From Mesoterricola sediminis (lineage in GTDB: Bacteria; Acidobacteriota; Holophagae; Holophagales; Holophagaceae): 64,000 nucleotides of DNA. The notes below the pieces were generated by a model. The model was given only the letters and a program-made list of their open reading frames with translations, searched no databases and was not told the origin of the DNA. The position numbers and the translations under genes were made by a program. The stretch's first letter is position 1; every line of letters starts with the position of its first letter. The DNA lies in contig NZ_AP027081.1 in assembly GCF_030295425.1 (NCBI RefSeq), positions 3,083,001-3,147,000 on the forward strand. Direction: 5' to 3'. Below are positions 28,122 to 37,776 of the stretch, piece after piece.

Positions 28122-31100
28122 TCACTTCGGCAGGCGGGCCAGGCGCTGCTGGGCCATCTCGTGGCAGGATTCGCCCGGGAGTTCGCCCGAGTCCGGGGCG
28201 GAGGGCTTCACCAGGGCGTAGCAGCGGCGCGCGGCCTCCGGCTCGCCCAGGGCCTCGGCGATGAGGCCCACGACGAACCACTCGTTGCTGTCGGGCCGGC
28301 CCGCCCCCCGGGCCTGGATGCAGCGGTGGAGGATCTGCATCGCCTCCGCGGCGTAGCCCCGGTCGGCCAGGACCGTGGCCAGGGTGTGCAGCCGCGAGGC
28401 GCTGTCCCCGGTGTCCATGCGGATCATGCGCCGCGCAAGCTCGACGGTCTTCTCGGTGACCCGGCCTTCGACCGCGTGGAGCCAGGCCAGGGAATTGAGG
28501 TGCCAGGTCGAGGGCTGCTCCCGCTCCACCATGGCCTCGAGCCGGGCGATCCGGGCCTCCCGGGACTCCAGGTGGTTGAGGGCCCCGTCCCGGTTGGCCT
28601 GGAAGACGAGGTTGCCGGGGTTGGCCGCCAGCAGCTCCTGGCTGCGGGCCAGGAGCCCCTTCCAGTCCTTCTTCGCGCTCAGCACGGTCAGGTGGAACCC
28701 CTGGGCGGCCGGGGAATCCGGGAAGTCCGCGCGGAGCGGCTCCGTCGTCGCCTCCAGCGCCTCCCATTGCCGGCTGTCCTCCTGCCGGAAGGCCAAGGCC
28801 AACCGGGCGTAGGTGCGCCGGGTGAGGTCCTTCGCCCCCCGGAGCCCCGCCTCCAGCAGGGGGCCGATGCTGGGGTCCTCCTTCACCCAGATGCGCAGGG
28901 CGGCGGCGGCCCAGCGCACCTCGTCGGCGGTGGCCGCCTGGCCCCGGGTCCACAGGTACGGGAACGGGGCGGCGTTGAGCGGATCGTCGCCCCCGTTCCG
29001 GTTGACGGCTTCCCGGGCCCCGTCCAGGAAGAACCTGGCGCCGGCCAGGTCCCCCGCATCCGCCCGCCGCAGGGCCTCCGCGCCGACCGTGGCCAGGGCG
29101 AACTCGCAGGCGCACACCTTGGCCACGCCGCGATCCACGGTGAAGTACCAGGTCTGCCGGTACGTGCCGCCCGAGGTGCCCGGGAAGGTGGCGCGGACCC
29201 GGTAGCCCCGCGCCTCGTCCCCGTCCACCGCGAGCTGGGCGATGGTGAGGGTGAGGTCCAGGGCGGCGCGGCGCCGCAGGCCCTGGGAGCGGAAGGCGAG
29301 GTCCACGGAGGCGGTGTAGTTCCTGAAGCCTTCCCAGCGGTTCCCGGCGGCCAGGTGGGCCTTGAAGCCGGGGGTGGCCACCGCGTCCAGGACCTTCAGC
29401 TCCGCCCCCGGGGCCGCGATCGCCTGGATGGCCCGGACGAGGGCCGCCTTGGGATCGGCCTTGGCCCGGCTCGCCGCTTCGGCGGGCACCACCTTGGAGA
29501 GGGCCTCGGCCAGGAAGCGGCGTTCATCCGCCCCCTCCGCCCCCTGGGGCCCGCCCTGGATGAGGCGGGCGGCCCGGGCGTAGGCCCCGGCGTTGGCCAG
29601 GTGGAGGACAGCGGGGGCGATGGCGTCCTTCCAGGTGAACTGCCCACCCAGGAGGCCCGGCAGCTCGGCCAGGCTCTTGTCCACGTCCTGGAGCTGGACC
29701 ATGGATGCGACCAGCCAGCCGTTGCGGAAGGCGGAGGCCTTGAGATCCCGGGCCAGGGTCAGGGCCTCCCAATGCCGGCCCGCCTCCCCCAGGGCGCCCA
29801 GGAGCCACTCGTCGCGGCTGTCCACCTTCAGGGTGTCGCGGATGAAGCGGTACTGGGCGATGGCCTGGTCCAGCGAAGCCCCGGCGGTGTAGCGCTCCCC
29901 CCCGGCATCGTGCTCGAGGAGGTAGGCGAAGTCCGCCCGCCAGCCCCACTCGGTCGCGTCCAGCGCCTCGGCCTTCCGGTAGGCAGCGATGGATCCGGCC
30001 CGGTCCCAGCCGTCCTTGAAGCGCCGCCCGACGAGATCGAACTGGAGGACCCACCCCAGGGTCTCCTGGGCCACCCAGGAGCCGGGATCCAGGGCCACGG
30101 CCTGACGGGCCTTCTCCCGCGCCGCCTCCCCAAGGCCGGCGGACAGGAGGGCCTGGGCCTGGCGGCAGAGGGTGAGGGGCGAGCGGGGCTGGGCGGCGGC
30201 CAGCTTCCGGAAGGAGGCCAGGGCCTCGCCGGTCTTGCCGGCCTTCAGGAGGAGCTCTCCCTCCTGGTCGAACAGCAGGTCCACCCGGGGGGTCTCGCCG
30301 AAGGCCTTGACGGCCTTGCGGGCGGCTTCCACCTCCGCGGCGGTCCAGGCCTCCGGCCCGGATTCGAAGCGGTGGGTGGCGGTGACGGAGCCGTCCTTCT
30401 CCAGCCCATAGGTCCGGCGGAACCGCGCGGGTCCCAGGACCACCTCGCCCCCCTCGGGCAGCTTGCGCAGGGCGTAGCCCTGGGGCGGATGCACCCGGTA
30501 GGTCCATTCCTTGACGTAGGGCACCCGCCAGCGGAGGTCCTTGGTGCGGGCCGGGAGGGGCTTGGCGTCGTCCTCCCCCTCCAGGACGCGGATGAGGCCA
30601 CTGAGCATCGGCCACACCACGAGCTCGGCCTTGGCCTCCCGCCACCAGGTATGGCCCCGGGGCGTATCCTTGGCCTCGAGCACGAAGCGCACGGGCTTCG
30701 ACACGTCCTTGAGGTCGGAGCAGTCCAGGGCGCCCAGGGACTTGGCGTTGTAGGCGCTCTTGACGTAGCGCTCCATGTTCTCCCGCATGGCCTTGGCGTC
30801 GAGGCTGGCGAGGTCCGAACGCGCGGAGAGGGCGTCCAGGCCGAAGTAGTCCGTGGTCTCCACCACGCGGGCGTCGCCCCACTCGGAGAGGTGGACGTCC
30901 CGGGTCTCCACGATCCGGTTGGCCTCCATGCCCTCCTTGGGGATGCGGACCAGCTCCCGCGTGGCGGGATCCACCACCAGGGCCAGCCGGCCCTGGTCCT
31001 GCCACGGGAGCTGCCCCGCGGGGGCCAGCTCCACCGTGGGGTCGATCCACAGGGGGTCCGGGCCGGGGCAGTGCACGATGGCGTGGTCGAACATGCCCAT

Positions 31101-32216
31101 GCCGGGCATGTCGGGCTCCACGTCGGGGTCGGGGCCCACGTTCAGCAGGGCCACCCGGGCCGGCACCCCGGCCTTCTCCAGGAGGGCCACCAGGAGGGTC
31201 GCCTTGTCCTTGCAGTCGCCGAAGCCCCGCTGGAGGGTCTCCCGGGGCTCCCGGGGCACGATGGCCGCGTCGTCGAACTCGACGCCGGTGTAGCGGACCC
31301 GCTTCTGCAGCTCCGCGAGGGCCTGGGCCGCCACCTCGCGCCGGGGCAGGCCGGAGGCCTTCAGCCCGGCCATCCGGGCCGCCAGGTCCTCGGGGAGGGG
31401 ATCCAGCTTGACCAGGGCGTGGTAGGCCTCGGCCACCTGGCCCCAGCCGGGCAGGGTCGAGTACCAGAAGGCGGCGGGCGCCTCCTTCCCGGAATCCTCC
31501 AGGGGCTCCCAGTCCCGGGGGGGCTCCAGGGGGCCGGTCTCCAGGGTGAGGCGGGTGCGGCCGCCCTCCGTCGTCTGGACAGGCGCCTTCCCCGCCAGGT
31601 TCGTCACCCGCCAGTGGAGCGGCGTGCCCGCGGGCACGTCCAGGGTGAAGCGGACATTCACGACGGGGACATTCTGGGCCAGCTGGACCCGGGCCATGGA
31701 GCCCGTGCCGAAGAAGGGCTCCGTGTCGTCCGCGACGATCTCCTGCTCCACGATCACCCCCACGGCCGTGTGCGGCAGGGGCCCGTTCAGGCTCTTGCGG
31801 GACTCGAAGAGACCGTCCCCCCCCTGCCCCGTGGCATATTCGCCCAGGGTGGCCGGATCCAGGGGATGGACCTTCCCATCGGGCGTGATGACCCGGGCGC
31901 GGATGACGGGGCGCGCCTGGTACCATGGGCCCCAGCCGGCCCCGACCTCGCTCCAGCTCTTCAGGGCCGCCTCGCCGTCGATGCGGTAGAGGGAGTGGGA
32001 GACCCGGTGCCGCCGGCCCTGGGCGTCCAGCACCCAGGTGTAGGCCTCGTGGAGGACGAGGACGGCCTTGCCCTCCCGGGGCGGGTGGGCCTTGGCCGCC
32101 TCCACCACCGCCCGGGGGTCGGCGGCCAGGGGCGCCGCGGTCTCCCACGGGCCGCCCGCCATCAGGGCGCCCGCCCCGGCGGACAGGATGAGGACGAGGG
32201 AGGGAATCCGGACCAT
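28122..32216 (-). CDS. DUF3857 / transglutaminase-like / TPR exported protein, catalytic residues present
   Basis: The 1364-residue product has a signal peptide (MVRIPSLVLILSAGAGALMAG). A DUF3857 region covers about residues 50-290. A transglutaminase-like core has Cys near 335 (RGFGDCKDKATLLVALLEKAG), His near 377 (MFDHAIVHC) and Asp near 386 (WIDPTVEL), the expected triad order. The second half is alpha-helical with TPR-like repeats (ASFRKLAAAQPRSPLTLCRQA; LALAFRQEDSRQWEALEA). The substrate and role are unknown; similar proteins occur in Acidobacteriota and Bacteroidota. ATG 32216 has GGAGA upstream and lies 22 bases after the paralogue at 32239-36321, so the pair is an operon with this gene second. 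Confidence 0.82.
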   Translation of the reverse strand: MVRIPSLVLILSAGAGALMAGGPWETAAPLAADPRAVVEAAKAHPPREGKAVLVLHEAYTWVLDAQGRRHRVSHSLYRIDGEAALKSWSEVGAGWGPWYQARPVIRARVITPDGKVHPLDPATLGEYATGQGGDGLFESRKSLNGPLPHTAVGVIVEQEIVADDTEPFFGTGSMARVQLAQNVPVVNVRFTLDVPAGTPLHWRVTNLAGKAPVQTTEGGRTRLTLETGPLEPPRDWEPLEDSGKEAPAAFWYSTLPGWGQVAEAYHALVKLDPLPEDLAARMAGLKASGLPRREVAAQALAELQKRVRYTGVEFDDAAIVPREPRETLQRGFGDCKDKATLLVALLEKAGVPARVALLNVGPDPDVEPDMPGMGMFDHAIVHCPGPDPLWIDPTVELAPAGQLPWQDQGRLALVVDPATRELVRIPKEGMEANRIVETRDVHLSEWGDARVVETTDYFGLDALSARSDLASLDAKAMRENMERYVKSAYNAKSLGALDCSDLKDVSKPVRFVLEAKDTPRGHTWWREAKAELVVWPMLSGLIRVLEGEDDAKPLPARTKDLRWRVPYVKEWTYRVHPPQGYALRKLPEGGEVVLGPARFRRTYGLEKDGSVTATHRFESGPEAWTAAEVEAARKAVKAFGETPRVDLLFDQEGELLLKAGKTGEALASFRKLAAAQPRSPLTLCRQAQALLSAGLGEAAREKARQAVALDPGSWVAQETLGWVLQFDLVGRRFKDGWDRAGSIAAYRKAEALDATEWGWRADFAYLLEHDAGGERYTAGASLDQAIAQYRFIRDTLKVDSRDEWLLGALGEAGRHWEALTLARDLKASAFRNGWLVASMVQLQDVDKSLAELPGLLGGQFTWKDAIAPAVLHLANAGAYARAARLIQGGPQGAEGADERRFLAEALSKVVPAEAASRAKADPKAALVRAIQAIAAPGAELKVLDAVATPGFKAHLAAGNRWEGFRNYTASVDLAFRSQGLRRRAALDLTLTIAQLAVDGDEARGYRVRATFPGTSGGTYRQTWYFTVDRGVAKVCACEFALATVGAEALRRADAGDLAGARFFLDGAREAVNRNGGDDPLNAAPFPYLWTRGQAATADEVRWAAAALRIWVKEDPSIGPLLEAGLRGAKDLTRRTYARLALAFRQEDSRQWEALEATTEPLRADFPDSPAAQGFHLTVLSAKKDWKGLLARSQELLAANPGNLVFQANRDGALNHLESREARIARLEAMVEREQPSTWHLNSLAWLHAVEGRVTEKTVELARRMIRMDTGDSASRLHTLATVLADRGYAAEAMQILHRCIQARGAGRPDSNEWFVVGLIAEALGEPEAARRCYALVKPSAPDSGELPGESCHEMAQQRLARLPK

Positions 32217-32238
32217 GGTGTCTCCGCGTTCGGAAGGC

Positions 32239-35200
32239 TTACAGGGCGGCGCCGAGGGCCTTCAGGCGCCGCTGGGCGAGGAACCAGCAGGAGTCCGCCG
32301 GCGGCGCCGGAGGGTCGTCCGGCTTCACCCGCTGGTAGCAGGCCCGGGCCACCTCCGGTTCACCGAGGCGCTCCGCCATGCGCCCCAGGACGTAGTACTC
32401 GTTGGAGCCCAGGCTCTCGGAGGGCCGGCCTGCCAGGGAGGCCTGGAGGGCCTTGGCCGCCTCCGGCACCGGTCCCACCTCCGCGAGCACGGCCGCCAGG
32501 GTGTGGAGGGTGCCGGGATGGGGGGGATCGCTGGCCCGCGCGGCCCGGCGGGCCACCTCCAGGGTGGTGTCGGACACGCGCCCCAGCAGGAGGCTGTACC
32601 AGGCCAGGTTGTTGAGATCGCCGGGCTGGGCGGTTCCGTGGTCCATCTTGGTCTGCACGAGCCGCAGGCGCTCGTCGCTCCGCCCCAGCTGGGCGAGGGT
32701 GGCCTCCCGGGAGCCCAGCATGTCCTCATCCTCCGGGAAGCGGGCCAGCACCCGCCCCTCCAAGGCGTAGAGGTCCTCCCAGCGCCCCAGGTTCCGCAGG
32801 ACCAGGACCTGGGCGAACCGGAGGTTCCGCGAATCCTCGTGGACCGCCGCGATGCGGGCCACCGGGGCCTCCGCCTTCGCCCAGGCCTCGCGGGTCAGAT
32901 AGGCCATGATCAGGGCCTGGTCCAGGCGGGCCCGCTTGAAGGGGTCCCGGACGGCGGCCCCGCCCTGCTCCAGGAGGGGCAGGATCCGGGCGTCCTCCTT
33001 TTCCCGGCAGGCCAGGACGGCGGCGGCCGTGCGCGTCGCCTCGGCCTCCGCGGCCCGGCCCTTGATCCAGAGGTGGGGGAAGGGGTGGCCCCCCAGGGGA
33101 TCGTCCCCGCCCTGGACCGGCAGGAGCTCCCGCGCCCAGTCCAGGAAGCCCCGGGCCCCGGCCAGGTCCCCGGCCTCCAGGCGGGTGAGGGCTTCCTGGC
33201 CGAAGGTGCCGGGGTCGGCCTGGAAGGCCGCGAGCCGGCACCCGCCCTCCCCGGCGGAGAAGGCCCAGACCTGGGTGAGGGCCCCCTTCTGGCCCGGGGC
33301 CCGGACCGTCACGCGCCAGCCCTGGGCCGCGCTCCCCTCCACCTTGAATTCGCTGAGGGCCAGGCTGGCGTCCAGGGCGGGCCGGGGATCCAGGTCCAGG
33401 TCCAGGGCCGCGCTGCTGAACTGGCGCAGGGAACCCTTGAGGACGTCCCAGTTCTCCGCCACCTGGAGGTGCGCGCGCAGGCCGGGGGTCACGAGGCCCG
33501 CCACGTCCTCCGGTCCCTTGAGCCCGCCCGCGTGGAGGGAGGCCAGGCGCACGAAGACGGCGCGCGGATCCGCCGCGTCCAGGGTCCGGGACTCGGCGGG
33601 CACCGCCCGGGTCGCGGCCTCCAGCAGCAGGCCGCGGGCCTCGGCGCCCTCGCCCCCGGCGGGGCAGGCCTTCAGGACGGCCACCGCGGCGGCGTAGTCC
33701 CGGAGATCCATGAGGTGGAGGACCGCCGCATGGAGGCCCCCCTCCCAGGTGAAGGCGTTCGTCAGGAGGCCCCGCAGCTCCGCCAGAGCCGCGTCCGCCC
33801 CCTTCAGGCGGACGAGGGATGCGGCCCACCAGCCGGTTCGGAAGGGGCTGGCTTCCATGGAGGCCGCCAGCTCGCAGGCCTCCTTGAACCGGCCGGCTTG
33901 GCCGAGGGCGGCCAGGTAGGATTCGTCCCGGCCGTGGAGCTTCTTGTCATGGAGCGTCTTGTAGAGGGCGATGGCCTTGTCCAGCTCCGCCCCCGGGCCG
34001 TACCGCTCCCCGTCCGCGTTCCGCTCCAGCAGGAGGGCGTAGTCCGCGCGGGTGTCGTCCAGGTCCGGGTCGGCGGCCAGGGCCCGTTCGTAGGCCTCCG
34101 AGCTCCCCTTCCGGTCCCAGCCCTTGTGGAAGCGCCGCCCGCCCTCGTCGAACTGGAGCACCCATCCCAGCGTGTCCTGGGCCAGGGCGGACCCGGGCGC
34201 CAGGGCGACGCCCTTGCGGGCCGCTTCCCGGGCCGCTTCTCCCAGCCCGAGGCCCAGCAGGGCCTGGGCCTTGCGGGCCCACGGCAGGGGGCTGGCGGGC
34301 TCGTCCGCGGCCAGCTTGCGGAAGGCCGCCAGGGCCTCGGGAGCCCGCCCGGCCTTCAGGAGGGCCTCCCCCTCCTGGTCGAAGATCAGGTCGGTGCGGC
34401 GCGATTCCGAGAAGGCGGTGAGGGCCTTCCGGGCCGCCTCCACCTGGGCCGGGGTCCACCGGGCCGGACCCGAATCCAGGACGAAGGACGCGAGCGCCGT
34501 GCCGTCCCCTTCCCGGGCGTACGACCGGGTGAAGGTCGCCGGCCCCAGGGGCAGGCGATCGCTCTCCGGGAGGCTCCGCAGCACGTAGCCCTTGGGCGGG
34601 TGCACGCGGTAGCGCCATTCGACCCGGACGGGCTCGGGCTGCACCAGGTCCTGGGTGCGCGGGGGCAGGGGTTTCTTGCCGTCGCCTTCCAGCAGCTTCT
34701 GGAATTCCCGGAACATGCCCCACACATGGAGCTGGGCATAGGCGTCGATCCAGCCCGTGCGGGCCGTGCCGACCCCCCGGGCCTCCAGCACGAAGCGGGC
34801 GGGGACCGCGAGGTCGCGCAGGTCGGGCATCGCCACCACCTCGCCGGCCTTGGCGTCGTAGGCGTTCCGGACGTAGTCGGCCAGCTGGGTCCGGGATTTG
34901 GCGGGATCGGGTCCCCCCAGGTTCCGGCGCACCTTGAGATCCTCCAGGCCGCCGTACTCGCTGGTCTCCACCACCCGGGCGGGCCCCTGCTCGGCCAGGA
35001 AGACCTCCCGCACCTCCAGGGCCCGGTTGACCTTCCCGTCCAGGAGATCGGTCTTCACCAGGCCCCGCGCGCCCGGCCCCGCCAGGAGGGCGCCGCGACC
35101 CTGGGCGTCCGGATAGAGCACCCCCAGCGGCACGATGTCATTGGCCGGATCGATCCAGAAGCCGTCCCGCCCCTCCACCCGCACCAGGGCGAAATCGAAG

Positions 35201-36321
35201 CCCATGAGGTCCGGCACCTCGGGATTCTGGTCCTGGTCCTCGGTGCGCACGAGGGCCATGCGGGCGGGAATCCCCGCGGCCTCGAGCATGCGGACCAGGA
35301 GGGCCGCCTTGTCCTTGACGTCCCCGACCCCCCGCCGGAGGGTCTCTTCAGGCGCCCGGGGGGCCAGGGGCACATCGCCCCAGCTCACGAATTCGGTGCG
35401 CACGCGCTGGTGCATCCGGGTGACCACGGTGGCCGCCCGGACGCGCACGTCGGGCACCTGCCCGGGCAGGCCCGCCAACCACGCCTTCAGGTCATCGGGC
35501 AGGCCGGCGGGGATCAGTTTCCCGTACGCCTCGGCCAGGTCCCCCCAGCCGGGCTGGGTCGTCCACTCCACCCGCGGCCGGTCCCACCGGGCCGGGTCCG
35601 CGTTGGGCTCGGAGTCGGAGGGCGGCGCCAGGGGTCCCATGGCGAGGCGCACCCAGCGCCGGCCGTCCTTGACCGCCTCCACCGGCTGGACCGGGCCCGT
35701 ACCCTTCGCCTGCCACCGCAGGGGCACCCCCTCCGGCGCGTCGAGGGAAAACCGGACGGCCTTGGCCGTGGGCGTGGGCGCCAGGGGGATCCGGCCCGAG
35801 CCGCCCGACCCGAAGAAGGGGGTGTGGTCGCGCAGGATCGTCACCTCCTCCACGATCGCCCCCAGGGCCATGTGCGGGAGGGGCCCGGCCAGGGTGCGCC
35901 GGGCGGCTTCCGCCCCCTCCGCGCCCCGGCCCTTGCTGTACTCGCCCAGGGTGGCCGGATCCAGGGTATGGACCGACCCGTCCGGGCTGATGACGCGGGC
36001 CTGGAGCACGGGCTTCTCCTGGTACCAGGAGGACCAGGTGGCGGAGATCTCGCTCCAGCCCCGCAGGTGCGAATCGGCGTCCACCCGGTAGATGGTGTGG
36101 AACACCCGGTACCGGCGGCCCTGGGCGTCCACCGAGCAGGAGCGCCCCTCGAAGAGGAGACACACGGGCTCCCGCTCCAGGACCGGGTGCTGGCCGGAGA
36201 ACCGGAGCAGCTCCTGCGGACTCGCCGTGAACGGCGCCCCCGGATCCCAGACGGCCTGCGCCGCGAGGGGGCCCGCGACGAGCGCGGACACGACCATGCC
36301 GAGGGCAGGCGCCTGGATCAT
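32239..36321 (-). CDS. DUF3857 / transglutaminase-like / TPR exported protein, catalytic Cys and His replaced
   Basis: The 1360-residue product is a clear paralogue of the next gene, with the same order: signal peptide (MVVSALVAGPLAAQA), DUF3857, transglutaminase-like core, then helical repeats. Shared landmarks include HTLDPATLGEYS, WRYRVHPPKGYVLRSLP, LIFDQEGEALLKAGRAPEALAAF and DTLGWVLQFDEGGRRF. The active site is altered. The motif that reads GFGDCKDKA in the neighbour is GVGDVKDKA here (Val near 335), and DHAIVH is DFALVR. The Asp of WIDPAND remains. It is therefore probably a non-catalytic partner or scaffold. It is the first gene of the pair; the AT-rich upstream stretch at 36325-36360 may hold its promoter. 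Confidence 0.82.
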   Translation of the reverse strand: MIQAPALGMVVSALVAGPLAAQAVWDPGAPFTASPQELLRFSGQHPVLEREPVCLLFEGRSCSVDAQGRRYRVFHTIYRVDADSHLRGWSEISATWSSWYQEKPVLQARVISPDGSVHTLDPATLGEYSKGRGAEGAEAARRTLAGPLPHMALGAIVEEVTILRDHTPFFGSGGSGRIPLAPTPTAKAVRFSLDAPEGVPLRWQAKGTGPVQPVEAVKDGRRWVRLAMGPLAPPSDSEPNADPARWDRPRVEWTTQPGWGDLAEAYGKLIPAGLPDDLKAWLAGLPGQVPDVRVRAATVVTRMHQRVRTEFVSWGDVPLAPRAPEETLRRGVGDVKDKAALLVRMLEAAGIPARMALVRTEDQDQNPEVPDLMGFDFALVRVEGRDGFWIDPANDIVPLGVLYPDAQGRGALLAGPGARGLVKTDLLDGKVNRALEVREVFLAEQGPARVVETSEYGGLEDLKVRRNLGGPDPAKSRTQLADYVRNAYDAKAGEVVAMPDLRDLAVPARFVLEARGVGTARTGWIDAYAQLHVWGMFREFQKLLEGDGKKPLPPRTQDLVQPEPVRVEWRYRVHPPKGYVLRSLPESDRLPLGPATFTRSYAREGDGTALASFVLDSGPARWTPAQVEAARKALTAFSESRRTDLIFDQEGEALLKAGRAPEALAAFRKLAADEPASPLPWARKAQALLGLGLGEAAREAARKGVALAPGSALAQDTLGWVLQFDEGGRRFHKGWDRKGSSEAYERALAADPDLDDTRADYALLLERNADGERYGPGAELDKAIALYKTLHDKKLHGRDESYLAALGQAGRFKEACELAASMEASPFRTGWWAASLVRLKGADAALAELRGLLTNAFTWEGGLHAAVLHLMDLRDYAAAVAVLKACPAGGEGAEARGLLLEAATRAVPAESRTLDAADPRAVFVRLASLHAGGLKGPEDVAGLVTPGLRAHLQVAENWDVLKGSLRQFSSAALDLDLDPRPALDASLALSEFKVEGSAAQGWRVTVRAPGQKGALTQVWAFSAGEGGCRLAAFQADPGTFGQEALTRLEAGDLAGARGFLDWARELLPVQGGDDPLGGHPFPHLWIKGRAAEAEATRTAAAVLACREKEDARILPLLEQGGAAVRDPFKRARLDQALIMAYLTREAWAKAEAPVARIAAVHEDSRNLRFAQVLVLRNLGRWEDLYALEGRVLARFPEDEDMLGSREATLAQLGRSDERLRLVQTKMDHGTAQPGDLNNLAWYSLLLGRVSDTTLEVARRAARASDPPHPGTLHTLAAVLAEVGPVPEAAKALQASLAGRPSESLGSNEYYVLGRMAERLGEPEVARACYQRVKPDDPPAPPADSCWFLAQRRLKALGAAL

Positions 36322-36435
36322 CCGACCTCCAGAGAATGTTGATTTGTCGATTATTTACCGATCCCGGGGCCAGAGCAACCCGGAAGACGAGGCCCTTGGG
36401 TGAGGCCGTCCGAAGGGCCGCTGCGAGGGCAGGCA

Positions 36436-37062
36436 GATCGAATCACCGGAACGATCGCGTCCCGTACCTTCGTAACGGCAAGGGTATGAAAAGAACCCGT
36501 ACGCCGAGTGCGCCGAGACTCCGAGTCACGCTGAGCCAGCTTCGCGGTTCAGCACGCCGACCCATCCCACCCAGGCCCTGGCCCTCAAGCGCCTCCTGAC
36601 CCAGCTTGGCTCGTGTCGGTAGATCGAATCACCGGAACCGCCTTGTTCCGATCCTTCGTGCTGGCGAGGGTGAGTAAAAAACCCGTACGCCGAGTGCGCT
36701 GAGAGGCCGAGTCACGCGGAGTCGGCTTCGCGGTTCAGCACGCCGACCCATACCACCCAGGCCCTGGCCCTCAAGCGCCTCCTGACCCAGCTTGGCTCGT
36801 GTCGGTAGATCGAATCACCGGAACCGCCTTGTTCCGGTCCTTCGTGCTGGCGAGGGTGAGTAAAAAACCCGTACGCCGAGTGCGCTGAGAGGCCGAGTCA
36901 CGCGGAGTCGGCTTCGCGGTTCAGCACGCCGACCCATACCACCCAGGCCCTGGCCCGCTGGCGCGGGCCGCGATGCTGCGCATCGCTCGGCTGGGGGCTC
37001 CGGGCCTTCCGCATGCATGCCTGTGGGTGCCCTGCGCCCCCAGCCTTGGACGGGCCTGGGCT
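36436..37062 (+). repeat. Left inverted arm: direct 186-bp repeats flanking the GxxExxY gene
   Basis: Units begin with GATCGAATCACCGGAAC at 36436, 36622 and 36808, an exact 186-base period. Unit 1 is diverged; units 2 and 3 are almost identical. Unit 3 is cut at about 36957 and followed by a 105-base inner segment (36958-37062). Bases 36622-37062 are repeated in inverse orientation at 37777-38217. Each unit can fold: GCCGA and TCGGC pair around GTCACGCGGAG, inside an outer GTG..CTGA/TCAGCAC helix. The spacer 36322-36435 before the array holds only the upstream region of the DUF3857 gene. Confidence 0.9.
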
Positions 37063-37089
37063 TGAGGTTCGGCCCACCGCCGACCAGCC

Positions 37090-37274
37090 CCAGGTGGGTT
37101 ACAACACCGTCCGGCGGTGGCGGGACCGGTTCCTGGAGGCCGGGTGCCACCCTCACGGCGGAGCGCAAGGCGGAGATCGTGCGGATGACCACTCTGGAGC
37201 AGCCTGAGCATGCCACGCAAGGGTCCTTGCACCGGATGGCCAAGGCCGTCATGCTCGGCCAATCCATTCGGTGA
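37090..37274 (+). pseudogene. IS630-family transposase N-terminal remnant
   Basis: Across two frames the translation reads VGYNTVRRWRDRFLEAG, then LTAERKAEIVRMTTLEQPEH and GSLHRMAKAV. This is the helix-turn-helix region and linker typical of IS630-type transposases. A frameshift separates the two parts near 37150, and the DDE domain is absent. It lies between the left repeat arm and the GxxExxY gene, on the opposite strand to that gene. Confidence 0.7.
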
Positions 37275-37289
37275 CTCAAGTGCGGCCGG

Positions 37290-37703
37290 CTAGGCCCGGT
37301 CCCGACTGAGCACCAGCCGCTGGATTCCCCCATCTTTCAACGGGCAGGCCCAGAAGTTGAGAAGCAGTCCCACCTCCTTGCCAGAGAGGCGCAGATAGGT
37401 GAGGAGCTGGGCCTGATGGATGGGGGTCAGCCGCTCCACAGCCTTGGCTTCAACGATCACCGTGTCATCGATCATGAGATCGATCAGGTAGGAGTCGGGA
37501 ATCAGAAGCCCCTCGAAGGTGATGTCCAGGTGGACTTCCAGCAGGACCCGGTGCCCGTTCTGGCGCAGGGTATGGGCCAGACAGACCTTGTAGGGTTTTT
37601 CGTAAAGGCCAACCCCAAGGCGGTTCTGGACGTGCATGGCGGATTCGAGGATGGAACGGGTCAGGTCGCTATGGGGGCGGTCGTCAGGAGGGCTTTGGTG
37701 CAT
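37290..37703 (-). CDS. GxxExxY protein, PD-(D/E)XK-like, intact copy
   Basis: The 137-residue product starts at ATG 37703, with AGGAG upstream. Helix 1 (DLTRSILESAMHVQNRLG) leads to GLYEKPYKVCLAHTL, containing the G-x-x-E-x-x-Y signature. A beta core follows: VLLEVHLDITFEGLLIPDSY, then LIDLMIDDTVIVEAKAVE. The spacing of D and E-A-K matches a PD-(D/E)XK nuclease-type site. The end (VGLLLNFWACPLKDGGIQRL) is the usual family tail. The family's biological role is not established; nuclease activity is inferred from the fold. This is the only intact one of three copies in the window, and it sits between inverted 186-bp repeat arrays. Confidence 0.88.
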   Translation of the reverse strand: MHQSPPDDRPHSDLTRSILESAMHVQNRLGVGLYEKPYKVCLAHTLRQNGHRVLLEVHLDITFEGLLIPDSYLIDLMIDDTVIVEAKAVERLTPIHQAQLLTYLRLSGKEVGLLLNFWACPLKDGGIQRLVLSRDRA

Positions 37704-37776
37704 GAGGGAGCTCCTGCCGGTGGGATTCCAGGAGGTCGGCGTGTGTTCCCGAAACCGAGGTTTACCGAGGCGGCTG

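Noticed and set aside
26568-32615. Very long open frame on the + strand across guaB and the DUF3857 gene
   Set aside because: It has biased, repetitive Gly/Pro/Arg/His composition and no domain. It runs antisense or out of frame to strongly supported genes and is a by-product of high GC third positions.
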